Below, one piece after another: positions 5,774 to 7,701 of a DNA stretch of 7,701 bases (its first letter is position 1; each line of letters begins with the position of its first letter). A model generated the notes under the pieces. That model worked only from the letters and a program-made list of their open reading frames with translations, was not told the origin of the DNA and did not search any database. This DNA comes from an uncultured Mycoplasmatota bacterium. GTDB taxonomy: Bacteria > Bacillota_I > Bacilli_A > RF39 > UBA660. The position numbers were made by a program, and so were the translations under genes. The stretch lies in contig CAOKUH010000073.1 in assembly GCA_948472605.1 (NCBI GenBank), positions 1 through 7,701 on the forward strand, written 5' to 3'.

Positions 5774-7531
5774 ATGATTAATTTTAAAGAGGATGAAAGT
5801 TTAAACAAATTAAACCATAGTTGTGCTCATATGATGGCTCAAGCTATTAAACATTTATGGCCAGAAGCTAAATTTTGGGTTGGTCCAGTAATTGAAACAG
5901 GTTTTTATTATGATGTTGATTTAGGAGAAAAAGTTATCACAGAAGAGGATATTGAAGCTATTTCTAAAGAAATGAAAAAAATAAGTAAAGATGGAAAAAG
6001 AATTGTACGTAATGAAATTAGTAAAAAAGATGCTTTGGAGCAATTTAAGGATGATCCATATAAAATAGATTTAATTAATGGAATGGATGAAGATAATACT
6101 ATTATTTCAACTTATACTCAAGGAGATTTTACAGACCTTTGTCGTGGTCCTCATGTAGAAAGTGTAAAAGAATGTAAATATTTTAAATTGATAAAATTTA
6201 GCGGGGCTTATTATAAAGGAGATGTTAATAATAAAGTTTTGCAGAGAATATATGGAGTATGTTTTAAAACAGAAGAAGAATTAAATAGTTACTTACAAGA
6301 ATTAGAAGATGCTAAAAATAGAGACCATCGTAAACTTGGAAAAGATTTAGGAATATTTTTTACAAATGACTTAATAGGTAAAGGACTTCCTATGTATTTA
6401 CCCAATGGTTATATTATTTGGGAAGAATTAGAAAATTACATTAAAGGAAAAGAAAAAAAATTAGGTTATAAGCATGTTTTAACTCCTCCACTAGGGAATG
6501 TAGAACTTTATAAAACTAGTGGACACTGGGAACATTATCAAGAAAATATGTTTCCTAAGATGGAAGTTGAAGGAGAAGAGTTTGTACTTCGTCCAATGAA
6601 TTGTCCACATCATATGATGATTTATGCTAATGATATCCATTCATATCGTGATTTACCTCTTCGTATAGGAGAAATAGCTAGAGATTGTCGTTTTGAAGCT
6701 AGTGGGGCTTTAAAAGGCATTGAAAGAGTAAGAACATTTTGTCAAAATGATGCTCATTTATTTGTAACACCAGATCAAATAGAAAATGAATTTAAATTAG
6801 TTGTTAATTTAATATTAGAAGTTTATAAAGAACTTGGAATAAAAGATTATCATTTTGAATTATCTTTACGAGATAAACAGGATAAAATAAAATATCATCC
6901 AGATGATGAAATGTGGGATAATGCGGAGGATAAACTTAGACAAGTTTTAAATGATATAGGAATTCCTTATATCGAAAAAGTAGGAGAGGCAGCTTTTTAT
7001 GGACCTAAACTTGATGTACAAGTTCGTCCTGCTGTTGGTAATGAATACACTTTATCAACTTGTCAACTTGACTTTTGTTTACCTATGAAATTTGATTTAA
7101 AATATGTAGATAAAGATGGTGAAAAGAAAACTCCTGTAGTTTTACATAGAGCAGTATTTGGAAGTATCGATCGTTTTATTGCTTATTATTTAGAAGAAAC
7201 TAAAGGAGCGTTACCAACATGGTTAAGTCCTGTAGAAGTAAATATTTTACCTGTAAACAATGAATATCATTTAGATTATGCTCAAAAATTATATGATTTA
7301 TTAGTAGCAGAGAATATTAGAGTTGAACTTGACAAAAGAGAAGAAAAAGTTGGCTATAAAATGCGTGAATCAGTTATTAGAAAAATACCATTTACTTTAA
7401 TAATTGGTCAGAAAGAAGTAGATGATAATAATATATCATATCGTAGATATGGTAGTGAAGAAACAATTACTTTAAAAAATGAAGATTTTATTAACTTAAT
7501 TAAAGATGAAATAAAAAATAAAGTTAGATAA
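5774..7531 (+). CDS. thrS: Threonyl-tRNA synthetase, form without TGS domain
   Basis: This cytoplasmic class II aminoacyl-tRNA synthetase joins threonine to tRNA-Thr using ATP. The protein has 585 residues against about 640 in E. coli. The shortfall is the N-terminal TGS domain, because the sequence opens directly in the editing domain. That domain keeps its HxxxH (His15, His19) and CRGPH (Cys123, His127) residues, so Ser-tRNA-Thr proofreading is probably intact. The catalytic core follows with motif 1 (about GHWEHYQENMF), motif 2 near LRPMNCPHHMM, and motif 3 (HRAVFGSIDRF). The zinc ligands are Cys277, His328 and His458. The anticodon-binding domain is about 488-585 (VNILPVNNEY to the end). 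Its expression is controlled by the upstream threonine T-box. The gene appears to be monocistronic, with a strong terminator 58 bases downstream. Confidence 0.98.
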   Translation: MINFKEDESLNKLNHSCAHMMAQAIKHLWPEAKFWVGPVIETGFYYDVDLGEKVITEEDIEAISKEMKKISKDGKRIVRNEISKKDALEQFKDDPYKIDLINGMDEDNTIISTYTQGDFTDLCRGPHVESVKECKYFKLIKFSGAYYKGDVNNKVLQRIYGVCFKTEEELNSYLQELEDAKNRDHRKLGKDLGIFFTNDLIGKGLPMYLPNGYIIWEELENYIKGKEKKLGYKHVLTPPLGNVELYKTSGHWEHYQENMFPKMEVEGEEFVLRPMNCPHHMMIYANDIHSYRDLPLRIGEIARDCRFEASGALKGIERVRTFCQNDAHLFVTPDQIENEFKLVVNLILEVYKELGIKDYHFELSLRDKQDKIKYHPDDEMWDNAEDKLRQVLNDIGIPYIEKVGEAAFYGPKLDVQVRPAVGNEYTLSTCQLDFCLPMKFDLKYVDKDGEKKTPVVLHRAVFGSIDRFIAYYLEETKGALPTWLSPVEVNILPVNNEYHLDYAQKLYDLLVAENIRVELDKREEKVGYKMRESVIRKIPFTLIIGQKEVDDNNISYRRYGSEETITLKNEDFINLIKDEIKNKVR

Positions 7532-7537
7532 AAAAAT

Positions 7538-7554
7538 AAAATTATGCTAATTTT
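7538..7554 (+). repeat. AT-only 7-bp hairpin after thrS
   Basis: AAAATTA (7538-7544) and TAATTTT (7548-7554) are perfect inverted repeats around TGC, 6 bases after the thrS stop. With no GC pair in the stem it is too weak to be the main terminator. It may slow polymerase or protect the 3' end, or be chance in AT-rich DNA. Confidence 0.3.
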
Positions 7555-7589
7555 GTTTAAATTAAAGATTATTTAACTTAATTAAATAG

Positions 7590-7626
7590 AAAAAAGGTGA
7601 ATTCTTAAGTGAATTTGCCTTTTTTC
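7590..7626 (+). terminator. Strong intrinsic terminator of thrS
   Basis: A 15-bp stem joins AAAAAAGGTGAATTC (7590-7604) to GAATTTGCCTTTTTT (7611-7625), with two G-T wobble pairs and a TTAAGT loop. The right arm ends in the T run. The A-rich left arm would give a T run on the other strand too, so it may work in both directions. Confidence 0.88.
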
Positions 7627-7651
7627 TTCTAAAATAAAGGAAATTGGAGAT

Positions 7652-7695
7652 TTGCATTATGTTTTTATCCTTGTTAAAGTGATTTACAGAAAGGA
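7652..7695 (+). promoter_or_regulatory. Probable promoter and ribosome binding site of the next gene
   Basis: TTGCAT (7652-7657), a 17-bp spacer and TAAAGT (7675-7680) with an upstream TG (7672-7673) form a plausible promoter right after the thrS terminator. AAAGGA (7690-7695) would be a Shine-Dalgarno, placing a start codon just past the window edge. The gene itself is not visible, so its identity is open. Confidence 0.4.
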
Positions 7696-7701
7696 AAAAG
7701 C

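Noticed and set aside
7659..7682. Seven-codon ORF (MFLSLLK) that could be a leader peptide
   Set aside because: It overlaps the predicted promoter between the -35 and -10, so it would not be transcribed from it, and it has no regulatory codon run or attenuator after it.
1..7701. CRISPR array, insertion sequence, tRNA or rRNA genes, phage or plasmid origin
   Set aside because: I saw no regularly spaced direct repeats, transposase motifs, cloverleaf with CCA-type end, or conserved rRNA stretches in the window.

Overview
The window looks like a very AT-rich chromosome segment from a Firmicutes/Bacilli-type bacterium, possibly an uncultured gut lineage near the Mollicutes. The support is the strong AT and Asn/Lys/Ile bias, Gram-positive surface anchoring (a class B sortase and an NPQTG sorting signal), a T-box leader, AAGGAGG-type ribosome binding sites and sigma-A-like promoters. 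TGA is the stop of two genes and tryptophan is read from TGG, so the code is standard rather than the Mycoplasma/Spiroplasma code. The taxonomic placement is inferred from style; no rRNA is present.

Layout: (1) 1-165, a gene-free leader with an 11-bp inverted repeat and a good promoter. (2) 166-1905 (+), a large single-pass membrane protein with a 270-residue Asn-rich cytoplasmic region and Cys-containing Ig-like extracellular domains, closed by an intrinsic terminator. (3) 1988-3070 (+), a family 2 glycosyltransferase fused to TPR repeats. (4) 3077-4627 (-), a class B sortase with an unusual 270-residue N-terminal domain predicted to be cytoplasmic. It converges on the glycosyltransferase gene, and one hairpin carries both stop codons. 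(5) A 145-bp divergent promoter region with an 18-bp perfect palindrome at its centre. (6) 4773-5402 (+), a small secreted Cys-rich protein ending in an NPQTG class-B-type sorting signal, followed by a terminator. (7) 5403-5773, a strong promoter and a complete threonine T-box leader. (8) 5774-7531 (+), threonyl-tRNA synthetase without a TGS domain, then a strong terminator. (9) 7627-7701, a likely promoter and ribosome binding site for a gene beyond the window.

The most interesting unit is 3077-5402. A class B sortase and a protein with the matching type of sorting motif are divergently transcribed from one small region, which reads as a dedicated enzyme-substrate pair. The sortase also carries a large intracellular domain of unknown function, so surface attachment may be coupled to something inside the cell. 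The Ig-like membrane protein and the glycosyltransferase may belong to the same envelope theme, but each has its own promoter and no functional link is shown. The thrS locus is ordinary housekeeping with textbook T-box control.
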